This document shows positions 5,859 through 13,071 of a stretch of DNA of 32,656 bases, piece by piece. Each line of letters opens with the position of its first letter. Within the stretch, counting starts at the first letter, position 1. This DNA comes from SHLQ01 sp964562985. GTDB taxonomy: Bacteria > Actinomycetota > Acidimicrobiia > Acidimicrobiales > SHLQ01. The translations under genes were made by a program, and so were the position numbers. Under the pieces are notes generated by a model. It ran no database searches. It was not told where the DNA came from and saw only the letters and a program-made list of their open reading frames with translations. The stretch spans positions 1 through 32,656 of the forward strand of contig CAZLWE010000035.1 in the NCBI GenBank assembly GCA_964562985.1, in the 5' to 3' direction.

Positions 5859-7730
5859 GTGACATTTACGAATCTACCCATCGAGGTTGACGAGAACGGC
5901 AAGACCAAGATCCGCGACGGGGTCAGCGACCCGTACGGCGTCGACACTAAGCCCATCTGGGAATACGACCCCAGCCAACCAGGCGCAAGTTCGGCGCCGC
6001 CCCGCTTGAAGGAGTGGAGCATCGACCCGGTCACCCGTGTCGCCGGTGCATTGGCTGTTCACACCACGCTCGACCTTGAGAACCGCAAAGCCGTCGATGC
6101 GTACTCGCAGGCAATGCTGTTTCGTGGCTATGAAATCATCTTGCAAGGCCGCGACCCACGCGATGCCATCGACATCAGTTCGCGTGCATGTGGTGTATGT
6201 GGTGGCGTGCACTCCACCGTGTCGTCGATGGCGATCGAGCAAGCCTTCGGCATTGTGCCGCCACCGCTTGGCGTTGTCGTGCGAAACCTTGGCGAAGTCG
6301 CCGAGATGTTCTACGACCACCCGATCCACCTCGGTTTGCTCGCAGGCCCCGACTACTCGACCGCACTCGTGTCGATGACGAACCCCGAGCTCGTCACCCT
6401 CGCCGAGAAGACACCGGCCAAGAACGCACACATCCACGGGTACAAGACCGTCAAAGACATCATGGACGCCATGAACCCGCTCGAGGGTCAGATCTACCTC
6501 GAGGCGCTCGAATACACCCGTATCGGTCGCATCATGTGCACCCTGATGTTCGGCAAGTTCCCGCACCCATCGACGCTGGTGCCAGGCGGCGTCTCGACCA
6601 CCATCACGACATCGACGTTCAACGAGTTCTACACCCAGCTCGCCAAGATCTTTGATTACTCGAAGCGCCTTGCTGGCTGGTGGGACGACATCTGCGACTT
6701 CTTCCTCGAAGCCAACCCCGATTACGAGCTGGTTGGCTTGCGTCCCTCGAACCTCATTCAAACCGGCATCTGGGACGACCCAGATGTCTATGACGCCACC
6801 TACGCCAATGTCGACACGTGGGGCAACGCCCGCTACTCGGCGCCCGGCGTCATCATGGACGGCAAGCTCGTCACCACCGACCTCACCCAAGTCAACATGG
6901 GCATCGAAGAGTTCGTCGAGCACAGCTACTACGACGACTGGACGAAGAACGGTCCACAGCGCTTCGATACCGATCCGTTGGGTAACCCGCTCAGCCCGTA
7001 TCACATGATGAACAAGATCACGATCCCTCGCCCCGAGGGTAAGAACTTCAAAGAGAAGTACACGTGGGACACCGCTCCCCGTTGGGATCGTGTGTCGATG
7101 GAGACCGGTGTCTACGGCCGCATGTGGACCACCGCACTCGCTGGCAACCTGAAGGACAACCCGTACATCAGCTCCACCGGCGACGGCCTTCGCATGCTGA
7201 TGCCACGTCACGAGCTGCCCGAGATGGAGCTCAACTGGAAGATTCCAGAAAAGCTCAACGCGTTCGAACGCAACCGTGGCCGGGCCTATGGCGTTGCCTT
7301 CACCGCAGCGATCGGCATGATCAACCTCATGCAGGCCTTCGACCTGTGGCGTGCTGGCCAAACCAAGACCGCCACCAAGTTCACGGTGCCGCAAGACGAA
7401 CGTGTCGGCTATGGCTTCTGGGAGGCTGGCCGCGGCTACCTCACCCATCACCTGCACATGGACAAGGGCAAGATCGTCAACTACCAGATCAACACGCCGT
7501 CCACATGGAACGCGGCCCCACGCGATCCGTTCGGCTTGCCCGGCCCGTACGAGGAAGCCATCGTCGACACGCCAATTCTCGAAAGCGTCGGCGACGACGA
7601 TGTCAAGGGCATCGACATCTTGCGGGCCATCCGAAGTTTCGATCCGTGCATGCCGTGTACCACCCACATGGACACCGGCAAGGGCATTATCACCCGTGAG
7701 GTCAACTCCTGCAGCTGCACGCTGGAGTAG
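5859..7730 (+). CDS. hhyL: [NiFe] hydrogenase large (catalytic) subunit, group 1h/5 (Hhy) type
   Basis: A 623-aa catalytic subunit that oxidises H2 at the NiFe(CN)2CO site. The start is GTG at 5859. After a 50-residue N-terminal extension comes the core signature EWSIDPVTRVAGAL. The proximal L1 motif is RACGVCGGVH (C111, C114, H118) and the C-terminal L2 motif is DPCMPCTTH (C597, C600, H603), giving the four Ni ligands. Twenty residues follow H603, the tail expected to be removed by the maturation protease, ending NSCSCTLE. The absence of a selenocysteine and the form of L1/L2, with the cytoplasmic small subunit, fit the high-affinity actinobacterial group that can scavenge atmospheric H2. 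Group assignment is by resemblance; a HydDB-type classification would confirm it. Confidence 0.96.
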   Translation: MTFTNLPIEVDENGKTKIRDGVSDPYGVDTKPIWEYDPSQPGASSAPPRLKEWSIDPVTRVAGALAVHTTLDLENRKAVDAYSQAMLFRGYEIILQGRDPRDAIDISSRACGVCGGVHSTVSSMAIEQAFGIVPPPLGVVVRNLGEVAEMFYDHPIHLGLLAGPDYSTALVSMTNPELVTLAEKTPAKNAHIHGYKTVKDIMDAMNPLEGQIYLEALEYTRIGRIMCTLMFGKFPHPSTLVPGGVSTTITTSTFNEFYTQLAKIFDYSKRLAGWWDDICDFFLEANPDYELVGLRPSNLIQTGIWDDPDVYDATYANVDTWGNARYSAPGVIMDGKLVTTDLTQVNMGIEEFVEHSYYDDWTKNGPQRFDTDPLGNPLSPYHMMNKITIPRPEGKNFKEKYTWDTAPRWDRVSMETGVYGRMWTTALAGNLKDNPYISSTGDGLRMLMPRHELPEMELNWKIPEKLNAFERNRGRAYGVAFTAAIGMINLMQAFDLWRAGQTKTATKFTVPQDERVGYGFWEAGRGYLTHHLHMDKGKIVNYQINTPSTWNAAPRDPFGLPGPYEEAIVDTPILESVGDDDVKGIDILRAIRSFDPCMPCTTHMDTGKGIITREVNSCSCTLE

Positions 7731-7732
7731 CC

Positions 7733-8332
7733 ATGCCGGTCAGTGATCAATCTCGGTCAGGGGCTCCTCAGCAACTGCCCGATCTCATCATTCCGGGGCT
7801 TACCGTGCCCGACCCGACCATTGCGAACGACCCGCAGTATGTGCTTCCCAAAGATGAGACGAACCAGATTCTCGTCGGGGGAGTAGGGCTCCCATGGTTG
7901 CGCGACCTCGACTACGGCACCCAATGGGTGAACCGTGTGGCTGATCTCGATTGGCCCGACCACGTCATTGTCGAAGACATGTCGTACGCAGCACACCGCG
8001 TTCTCGACAGGCTCCGGGAACTCCGCCCGAGCAAGGTGGTACTTGTGGGGTGCATGCCGCGCCGTGAAGATCCGCCAGGAACCATTCGTCACTACGAACT
8101 CGACCTCACCCCGCCCGACGAAGACGAAGTGCAAGACCGTTTGTCGGAAGCGGCGATGGGCATCATCGACCTCGACCACACGCTCGCCGTCGTTCGCCAC
8201 TTCGGCGAGTTCCCGCTCGACACCGTTGTCGTCGAGGTTGAGCCTGAAGACGAAGCGTTCGGGCTTGGGTTCTCCGACACGGTGGAAGCTACTGTCGACG
8301 AGGTGCTCGCTCTCGTAAGGTCAGAATTGTGA
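7733..8332 (+). CDS. M52-like hydrogenase maturation protease homologue lacking canonical metal ligands
   Basis: A 199-aa protein 2 bases after hhyL. From residue 46 it follows the fold of M52 endopeptidases (HyaD/HycI): ILVGGVGLPWLRDLDYG aligns with the GxGNxxxxDExxG loop, then VIVEDMSY, KVVLVGCMPR, DLDHTLAVV, VVVEVEPED and a final FSDTVEATVDEVLALV helix. By this hand alignment the metal-binding Glu becomes L59, the Asn of GxGN becomes L53 and the second acidic ligand becomes G106/C107; only a His (H149) remains. A functional canonical protease lies 1.1 kb downstream. I infer a non-proteolytic or altered paralogue, perhaps a chaperone holding the large-subunit precursor. The first 40 residues are Pro-rich and unaligned. 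Confidence 0.8.
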   Translation: MPVSDQSRSGAPQQLPDLIIPGLTVPDPTIANDPQYVLPKDETNQILVGGVGLPWLRDLDYGTQWVNRVADLDWPDHVIVEDMSYAAHRVLDRLRELRPSKVVLVGCMPRREDPPGTIRHYELDLTPPDEDEVQDRLSEAAMGIIDLDHTLAVVRHFGEFPLDTVVVEVEPEDEAFGLGFSDTVEATVDEVLALVRSEL

Positions 8333-8342
8333 GGTCAACGCT

Positions 8343-8939
8343 GTGAGTCGGGGCGACGAACGCCTCGAGTTCGACCAGATTCTGCCGCGCATTGCCGACC
8401 TGGCCGAAACGTTGGCCGAGCACGACGATAAAGACGTCGCCGAGACCGCGGTCGAGCTCCTCGACTGGATCGATGTGTTCCACGCCAACGGCGTTGGTCG
8501 AATGGTCGAGATGATACGCGAATGGCGTGGCGAAATTCTGCTCGAAGCCGTCGCCTCCGACCCTGTTGCCGGAGCGCTGCTCAACGCCTACGGCCTCGGT
8601 GACGACACCGACCTCGATGCAGCGCGGGTGAGTGTGCAAGCAGCGTTGGCCGACGTCCGACCGTACCTGCACTCCCACGGCGGCGATATGGAGGTGATGC
8701 ACATCGAAGACGGTGTGGTGCGGTTGAAGCTGCACGGAAGCTGCGATGGCTGCACCGCATCGGATGCGACGATCATCGAGCATGTCGAGACCGCGCTCAA
8801 AGAACATTGGGTCGACTTCCGGCGGATCGAGGTCGAAGAAATGACGGCGGAAGCACACCCGCCGCCTCCCGATGCCACCGTCACCACTGGTCTACAAATT
8901 ACACGCCGACCAACTGCAGGAAGCGACACCGATGACTGA
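8343..8939 (+). CDS. NifU C-terminal-domain (Fe-S scaffold) protein
   Basis: A 198-aa protein, GTG start at 8343 with AGGTC upstream. Residues about 90-165 form a NifU C-terminal domain: VRPYLHSHGGDMEVMHIEDGVVRLKLHGSCDGCTASDATI, split by the CxxC pair C134/C137 that binds a transient Fe-S cluster. The N-terminal 85 residues are a helical region not recognised; the C-terminal 30 are Pro/Ala-rich and disordered. Such proteins carry assembled clusters to apo-proteins. Inside this operon the likely client is the small subunit with its three clusters. A general housekeeping NfuA role is less likely given the 8-10 base spacings to hydrogenase accessory genes. Confidence 0.88.
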   Translation: MSRGDERLEFDQILPRIADLAETLAEHDDKDVAETAVELLDWIDVFHANGVGRMVEMIREWRGEILLEAVASDPVAGALLNAYGLGDDTDLDAARVSVQAALADVRPYLHSHGGDMEVMHIEDGVVRLKLHGSCDGCTASDATIIEHVETALKEHWVDFRRIEVEEMTAEAHPPPPDATVTTGLQITRRPTAGSDTDD

Positions 8940-8947
8940 GTTGACAC

Positions 8948-9460
8948 ATGACTGATCCGGCCGATCGCGTCGGCGACCTTACTTTCAAAGCTCGGGCGCT
9001 GGCTCAGGCGCACCCGCTTACGGTCACGGCAACGTCGTACCGCGAGCAGATGGTCACTGAAGAGCGCCGTACCCAACCAATGTCGGAGTTTGCCGACTGG
9101 GCCGGGACGGCATTCTTGGTGGGGTATTGCATTCGGCGCATCGAGGAGGCCGACGTTGGCCACTTGCCCGAAACCACGCCACAGGCCGACGCACTCGTGC
9201 CGTTGGCACACGACACTGCACGGATGTCCGACGAGGTGAAGCAGGGGCGCCCGGCGGGGACCCAACTGCTCGAGATGTCGCTAGTCGGGCAGTTGCTCGA
9301 CACGGTCATCGCTACCGAGATCGACAAGCGTGTCGAACATTGGAAGGGCCAGATCAGCGCTGCCGATTGGGCCATGTTCGAGGACTACATTGCCTGGTGG
9401 GTCATTCACGGATATTCGCTTCGTGCAGCGGAGATCTCGCGTTCGGTTGGGCCGTCGTAA
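8948..9460 (+). CDS. Hydrogenase-operon hypothetical protein, helical, 170 aa
   Basis: No family is recognised. The 170-aa protein is predicted by eye to be mostly helical, with no signal peptide or membrane segment. Segments that look conserved are FADWAGTAFLVGYCIRRIEEAD, SLVGQLLDTVIATEIDKRVEHW and FEDYIAWWVIHGYSLRAAE (a Trp-rich C-terminal helix). It lies 8 bases after the NifU-like gene and 5 bases before the M52 protease start, so it is expected to act in hydrogenase maturation or in binding the enzyme. ATG start at 8948; no better start is visible. Confidence 0.8.
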   Translation: MTDPADRVGDLTFKARALAQAHPLTVTATSYREQMVTEERRTQPMSEFADWAGTAFLVGYCIRRIEEADVGHLPETTPQADALVPLAHDTARMSDEVKQGRPAGTQLLEMSLVGQLLDTVIATEIDKRVEHWKGQISAADWAMFEDYIAWWVIHGYSLRAAEISRSVGPS

Positions 9461-9465
9461 CCGTC

Positions 9466-9963
9466 GTGGATATTCTGGTCGCCGGCGTCGGCAATGTGCT
9501 CCGAAGCGACGATGCGTTCGGTGTTGAGGTCGCAAACCGTTTGCTCGAGCGCCCCGAAATACCAAACGTCACCGTGGTCGAAACCGGTATTGCCGGAATT
9601 CAGCTCGTCTCCGACCTGCAGGATGGCTACGACGCGATCATCGTGATCGACACCGTCGACCGTGAACGGTCGCCAGGCACGGTCATGACCATCGACTACG
9701 ACGTCATCGATGTGCATGAGCTCGACCACAACGTGAAGTACGACCTGCTCGCCGACATGCACCTGGCCACCCCCGAACGGTCACTCATGGTGGCCCGGGC
9801 ATTGGGTGTGCTGCCCCCAATCGTGAAGATGGTCGGAGTGCAACCGGTCGATGTCGACACGATGGCCATTGGGATGTCCGACATCGTTGCCAACGCAGTC
9901 GATGTGGCGATCGAAGAGATCGACCGGTGTATCGATTCGCTACAACTCACGGGTTCGGCATGA
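9466..9963 (+). CDS. Hydrogenase maturation endopeptidase, M52 family
   Basis: A 165-aa Ni-dependent endopeptidase that removes the C-terminal tail of the large subunit after Ni insertion, closing the active site. It has the canonical loop AGVGNVLRSDDAFG (6-19) with acidic D15/D16 in the ligand position, IIVIDTVDR (D62), a His in the third-ligand region (H99 of DMHLATPE) and KMVGVQP before the final helix. The start is taken as GTG 9466, 5 bases after the preceding stop; a longer frame upstream only repeats the previous gene. Its stop overlaps the TPR gene start by ATGA. Expected cut: after H603 of hhyL, releasing 20 residues. Confidence 0.92.
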   Translation: MDILVAGVGNVLRSDDAFGVEVANRLLERPEIPNVTVVETGIAGIQLVSDLQDGYDAIIVIDTVDRERSPGTVMTIDYDVIDVHELDHNVKYDLLADMHLATPERSLMVARALGVLPPIVKMVGVQPVDVDTMAIGMSDIVANAVDVAIEEIDRCIDSLQLTGSA

Positions 9964-11306
9964 CATCCGACGACACGCCAACAGCTGTGTCGGCGACCGA
10001 GTCTGTTGCTGCGATGAAGGACCGTTTTGAGTCGATCGACCGCTACTCGGATTCGCTGAGCTGGGCCACCAGTGCCTACCGGCTGGGCATGGCCACCGCC
10101 GAACAACCAACCGCTCAACCTCAAGACAACCTGAAAGAGGCGCTCGGCTACTACGAACAGGCAGCTCAGGTTCTCACCGCGCAACGTGCACCGGTGGAAC
10201 ACGCCCGAATTCTGAATGCCGCAGGGTCGGCTCACCGCATGATGGGCGACCCCAGCACCGCAAGCCGCTTGTTCAGCGAAGCGCTCGGCCTGATGTCGGG
10301 CAAAGGCGTCGACGTCGAAGAAGCCTCGGTGCTCAACAACCTTGGGCTTGTGCTCACCGAAGGCGGTCGGCTCGATGACGCGGTTGAAGCGTTCACCATG
10401 TCGCTCGACATGCTGCCGGGCGACGACGACGAACAGATTCGAACCATGTTGGCCACAAAGCACAACCTTGGTCAGGTGCATCTGGCCCGTGGTGGTGTGG
10501 ACGGTTGCGAAGCCGCAATCGAAGTTCTCGCCGACGCCTCGACCATCGCTAGGGGCACGGAAGCCTCGATGCACACCGCAATGATCGACCACACGTTGGG
10601 CATTGCGTGGAAGGCGAGGGCCGGGTTCGACCCAGCCATGCATGACCGCGACTTGAGCGAAGCGATTGCCGCCTTCGAACGGTGCTTGACCGTCTTCACC
10701 AGCGTTGGTTTCCCCATGCAACACGCAATAGCGAAACACAACCTTGGCCACGCACTCGCCGGTCGTGACGACCTCGACTCGATGCGACGGGCGCTTGCCT
10801 ACTACGAAGACTCGCTCAACATCTTCGACCCCCGGTTGCACCAACAACAGTGGCAAGAGGCCTTCGCTAACGCCGAAGCGGTGGAGAAACGACTCGAAGC
10901 GGCCGTGCCAGGTGCAACCCGTGCCGACCACATCGCCACACTTGCGGGGTCGATGAGCGATGACGAGCGTCTGATGTTCGTCCGCCAGCGGCTCGTGCAG
11001 ATGGAGCGCCTGCCTAAGGAGAGTCAGCTCGAACGGCTAACCGCCTTGTCGTACGCCATCGTCACCCAGCCCGCTGCGTCGTTCGTCGCGTCGCTTCGCA
11101 CCATGATCACGGTGCTCATGGAATTGCCCGAGGACCTGCTCGAGTCGGCGTTGGAGTCACAGCTTGCGGCACATGCAATGCTCGACAATCACGATCAACG
11201 AGCGGCTGATTTCATTCTCGATGAAGCGATCAACGCCTTGTTGTTTGGCCCTCAGCGCATCCGAGTGCGAGACATGTTGGAGGACATTGGTTGGGATCGG
11301 CCATGA
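9960..11306 (+). CDS. Tetratricopeptide-repeat (TPR) protein
   Basis: A 448-aa soluble protein of repeated helix pairs. TPR-like units are seen at about 50-330, for example AEQPTAQPQDNLKEALGYYEQ, RILNAAGSAHRMMGDPSTA, SVLNNLGLVLTEGGRLDDA, ATKHNLGQVHLARGG and IAKHNLGHALAGRDDLDSM followed by ALAYYEDSLNIF. The last 120 residues are helical but not TPR-like. TPR proteins hold partners together, so it may organise the maturation complex or bind the hydrogenase; this is inference from context. The ATG at 9960 overlaps the protease stop (ATGA) and its own stop overlaps the next start (ATGA), so the genes are translationally coupled. Confidence 0.88.
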   Translation: MTSDDTPTAVSATESVAAMKDRFESIDRYSDSLSWATSAYRLGMATAEQPTAQPQDNLKEALGYYEQAAQVLTAQRAPVEHARILNAAGSAHRMMGDPSTASRLFSEALGLMSGKGVDVEEASVLNNLGLVLTEGGRLDDAVEAFTMSLDMLPGDDDEQIRTMLATKHNLGQVHLARGGVDGCEAAIEVLADASTIARGTEASMHTAMIDHTLGIAWKARAGFDPAMHDRDLSEAIAAFERCLTVFTSVGFPMQHAIAKHNLGHALAGRDDLDSMRRALAYYEDSLNIFDPRLHQQQWQEAFANAEAVEKRLEAAVPGATRADHIATLAGSMSDDERLMFVRQRLVQMERLPKESQLERLTALSYAIVTQPAASFVASLRTMITVLMELPEDLLESALESQLAAHAMLDNHDQRAADFILDEAINALLFGPQRIRVRDMLEDIGWDRP

Positions 11307-11752
11307 GCGATGTCGACGCAGCATCCGCTGCCGACCCAACCGCGACTTCCGATCGGTTTATCCAGGCGATCGTGTGGGGCGAACACGTTGTGGTCTGGGA
11401 GATGTTGAGCGAGGCCGGGCGCGAGCATGTGCTCGAAGCTGGCGGCCGTCGCGGGCTCGACCCACTCCAGGCACAACGCATCCGTCAGGGCACCAGCCCG
11501 CAGGACGAGCTCGACGCGTTCCTCACAGGCTTGGTCCATGGGCTACGGGTCGATTTCGCAGCTGTGCCATTAGACGATGTGCGTGCTGATAATCCAGCGA
11601 TTCAGCCCAAGGATCAAGCCGTCGAGGTGCCCTTGCTTTGCCCAGCGACGTTTGGCGACGAACGCTGGGCCGCGGGCTCGATCCAGCTGTCGCGTGTGGA
11701 CGAAACGTGGCTCATCGATCGGGTGAACCCCTTGGTGAGTCGAAGTGAGTGA
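11303..11752 (+). CDS. Hydrogenase-operon hypothetical protein, 149 aa
   Basis: No family is firmly recognised. The 149-aa protein begins with an acidic Ala-rich leader, then FIQAIVWGEHVVVWEMLSEAGREHVLEAGGRRGLD, which recalls the first helices of NTF2-like proteins, and ends with beta-rich WAAGSIQLSRVDETWLIDRVNPL, also NTF2-like. No catalytic residues can be named. Start ATG 11303 overlaps the TPR stop; its end overlaps the next GTG start by 8 bases. The context says hydrogenase accessory factor. Confidence 0.75.
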   Translation: MSDVDAASAADPTATSDRFIQAIVWGEHVVVWEMLSEAGREHVLEAGGRRGLDPLQAQRIRQGTSPQDELDAFLTGLVHGLRVDFAAVPLDDVRADNPAIQPKDQAVEVPLLCPATFGDERWAAGSIQLSRVDETWLIDRVNPLVSRSE

Positions 11753-12437
11753 GCCGCGCCGCTACGAGGTTGCAATGTCGGTAGAGGCACTGGCCTCGGC
11801 GTGGGCCCGCACCGAGAACGCTCCTGATGGGGCTGTCGTCGTGGCCGATAGCGAGATCTCGGGTCGCCTTCGAGGTGGAACACCTTGGCATGCCGCTGGC
11901 GATGACGCACTCATCATGGCGATGGTGATTCGTCCGTCGGTCGACCCACTGCAGGAAGCGCTTCTCTGGCTGGTGGCTTCACTTGGTGTCGCCGACGCAT
12001 TGGAGGACGTTACGGGAGAGGGTCATGCAATCATTTGGCCAGACACGATTACTCCACCCAACAGCGATTCGGTTCGCTCGGCTGTAAATGTCACGGTGCA
12101 ACTCGGACCTGGCCGGATCGAGCACGCCGTTCTGGCTGTTCGCACTCACTTCGACGGGCTCGAAGTCACAAAGGGCCAGTTGCAGGCCGCACTTGTTCGC
12201 CACCTTCTGGCCGCGACCCGTTTGGCCGAGAGCGATGCTCTTGCCCTCCTCGAAACGTTCAACGATCGCTGCGCTGTGATGAATAGACGAGCGCTCGTTT
12301 CGCTACTACCGAGAGGCGAGGCCCGCGGACGGGTGACAGCCGTCGACGCGGATGGGTTTCTTGTGCTCGAGTCCTCGACCGGAATGCTCGAACGAATTGC
12401 CCCCGCATCACTGCGGGCACTCGAGCTCGCCGACTAA
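11745..12437 (+). CDS. Degenerate biotin-protein-ligase-like protein in hydrogenase operon
   Basis: A 230-aa protein with the layout of a BirA-type ligase without the N-terminal HTH: GAVVVADSEISGRLRGGTPWHAAGDDAL (29-56) matches the biotinoyl-AMP loop region, ALLWLVASLGVADAL (72-86) the following helix, IIWPD (96-100) the KWPND active site, and 184-230 the C-terminal BPL barrel (VSLLPRGEARGRVTAVDADGFLVLE in two strands). The loop GRGRRGR is changed to GRLRGGT and the catalytic Lys of KWPND is Ile, so normal biotinylation is unlikely. GTG start at 11745. It closes the hydrogenase operon by 8-bp overlap. It may bind an adenylate-like or lipoyl-like ligand, or act as a scaffold. Call by resemblance only. 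Confidence 0.72.
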   Translation: MSEPRRYEVAMSVEALASAWARTENAPDGAVVVADSEISGRLRGGTPWHAAGDDALIMAMVIRPSVDPLQEALLWLVASLGVADALEDVTGEGHAIIWPDTITPPNSDSVRSAVNVTVQLGPGRIEHAVLAVRTHFDGLEVTKGQLQAALVRHLLAATRLAESDALALLETFNDRCAVMNRRALVSLLPRGEARGRVTAVDADGFLVLESSTGMLERIAPASLRALELAD

Positions 12438-12456
12438 CCCAGACGCGCTTACTACA

Positions 12457-12488
12457 TGTAGACAACACCTAGTGACATCGGCTACAGT
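12457..12488 (+). promoter_or_regulatory. Promoter of the small-membrane-protein operon with hydrogenase-like operator
   Basis: TAGACA (12459-12464) and TACAGT (12483-12488) with an 18-base spacer form a plausible -35/-10 pair. The -35 lies in the motif 12457-12472, which matches 14/16 bases to 4361-4376 at the hydrogenase promoter (both end ACACCTAG). A perfect palindrome CTACATGTAG (12452-12461) overlaps its left end. This suggests that one regulator controls both operons. Confidence 0.55.
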
Positions 12489-12503
12489 GCGGGGTGTCAA
12501 TCG

Positions 12504-12524
12504 AGCTTGAAGAATCAAGCTTTT
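12504..12524 (+). terminator. Hairpin with short T run after the hydrogenase operon / leader of the next operon
   Basis: AGCTTGA (12504-12510) pairs with TCAAGCT (12515-12521) around loop AGAA, followed by TTT. It could be a weak terminator for the upstream operon or a leader structure, since it lies between the likely TSS near 12495 and the ATG at 12538. An attenuator-like role is possible but unproven. Confidence 0.4.
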
Positions 12525-12537
12525 GGGGGTGTCGAAC

Positions 12538-12789
12538 ATGTTGTTGTGGTGGATAGCGAACGCCCTCATTCTTTTCGTCGTCGTCCCAGTTGTTGTCCTC
12601 CTGGCCAACCGAGTTATTCGACCCGCTGTGGAGATCCAGGCCTACTCCGACGACATCCTCGAACATGGCGTCAACCTCACTGAACACCTGGTGCCAGTCC
12701 CGGCGCTCGTCGATACCGATGCCGCCATTGGCGAGATCACCGGTGAAGCGGTGCGCTACGTGGCTGCCCTGCGACGAATGGTCGGATAA
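12538..12789 (+). CDS. Small single-span membrane protein A of the 12.5-14.1 kb operon
   Basis: An 83-aa protein. Residues about 3-26 (LLWWIANALILFVVVPVVVLLA) form one strongly hydrophobic helix, followed by positive NRVIR and a soluble, mostly helical domain to the end. With few positive charges before the helix, the topology is probably N-out/C-in. The ATG at 12538 is preceded by GGGGGTG at 8 bases, a good ribosome binding site, so I prefer it over an in-frame TTG at 12523. Its stop TAA abuts the GTG start of the next gene. No known family. It may share the membrane-anchor plus helix plan with the four other small proteins downstream. Confidence 0.75.
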   Translation: MLLWWIANALILFVVVPVVVLLANRVIRPAVEIQAYSDDILEHGVNLTEHLVPVPALVDTDAAIGEITGEAVRYVAALRRMVG

Positions 12790-13053
12790 GTGCCTGCTGC
12801 AGCAATCGTTTCCATCATCTTGTTCGCCGTTCTCATCCTGGCCATTGCCGCATACCTGGTGAAGGTGATCCTCGTTCTTCGTCACGTAAACGATCAGCTA
12901 GGCAAGATCACCTTCGGCGTGCGAGCCATCGCTCACCAGACCAAGCCGGTCAACGAGCTCACCGAATCAATGGGCGCCAACCTTGGCGCAATTTCAGGAG
13001 CGCTTGGCGACCTCGTCACCGACGTCTCGAAAGTCGACGAACCCGCAGCATGA
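12790..13053 (+). CDS. Small single-span membrane protein B (paralogue of protein E at 13800)
   Basis: An 87-aa protein starting with GTG directly after the previous stop. Residues 3-30 form a membrane helix (AAAIVSIILFAVLILAIAAYLV), then a helical soluble region. The stretch QLGKITFGVRAIAHQT parallels HLAKVTYGVRAVETQC in the protein at 13800-14063, and ISGALGDL parallels INGALGGV, so the two are paralogues. The repeated heptad-like pattern suggests coiled-coil pairing between them. Function unknown; the context links it to a possibly redox-active DUF1059 protein and perhaps to the hydrogenase. Confidence 0.75.
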   Translation: MPAAAIVSIILFAVLILAIAAYLVKVILVLRHVNDQLGKITFGVRAIAHQTKPVNELTESMGANLGAISGALGDLVTDVSKVDEPAA

Positions 13054-13071
13054 CCCGATCGGAGCGTTGAG

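Noticed and set aside
5874..7667. 597-aa open frame on the minus strand across the large-subunit gene
   Set aside because: It is antisense to hhyL, whose motifs are unmistakable; long antisense frames are common in high-GC genes and this one shows no domain.
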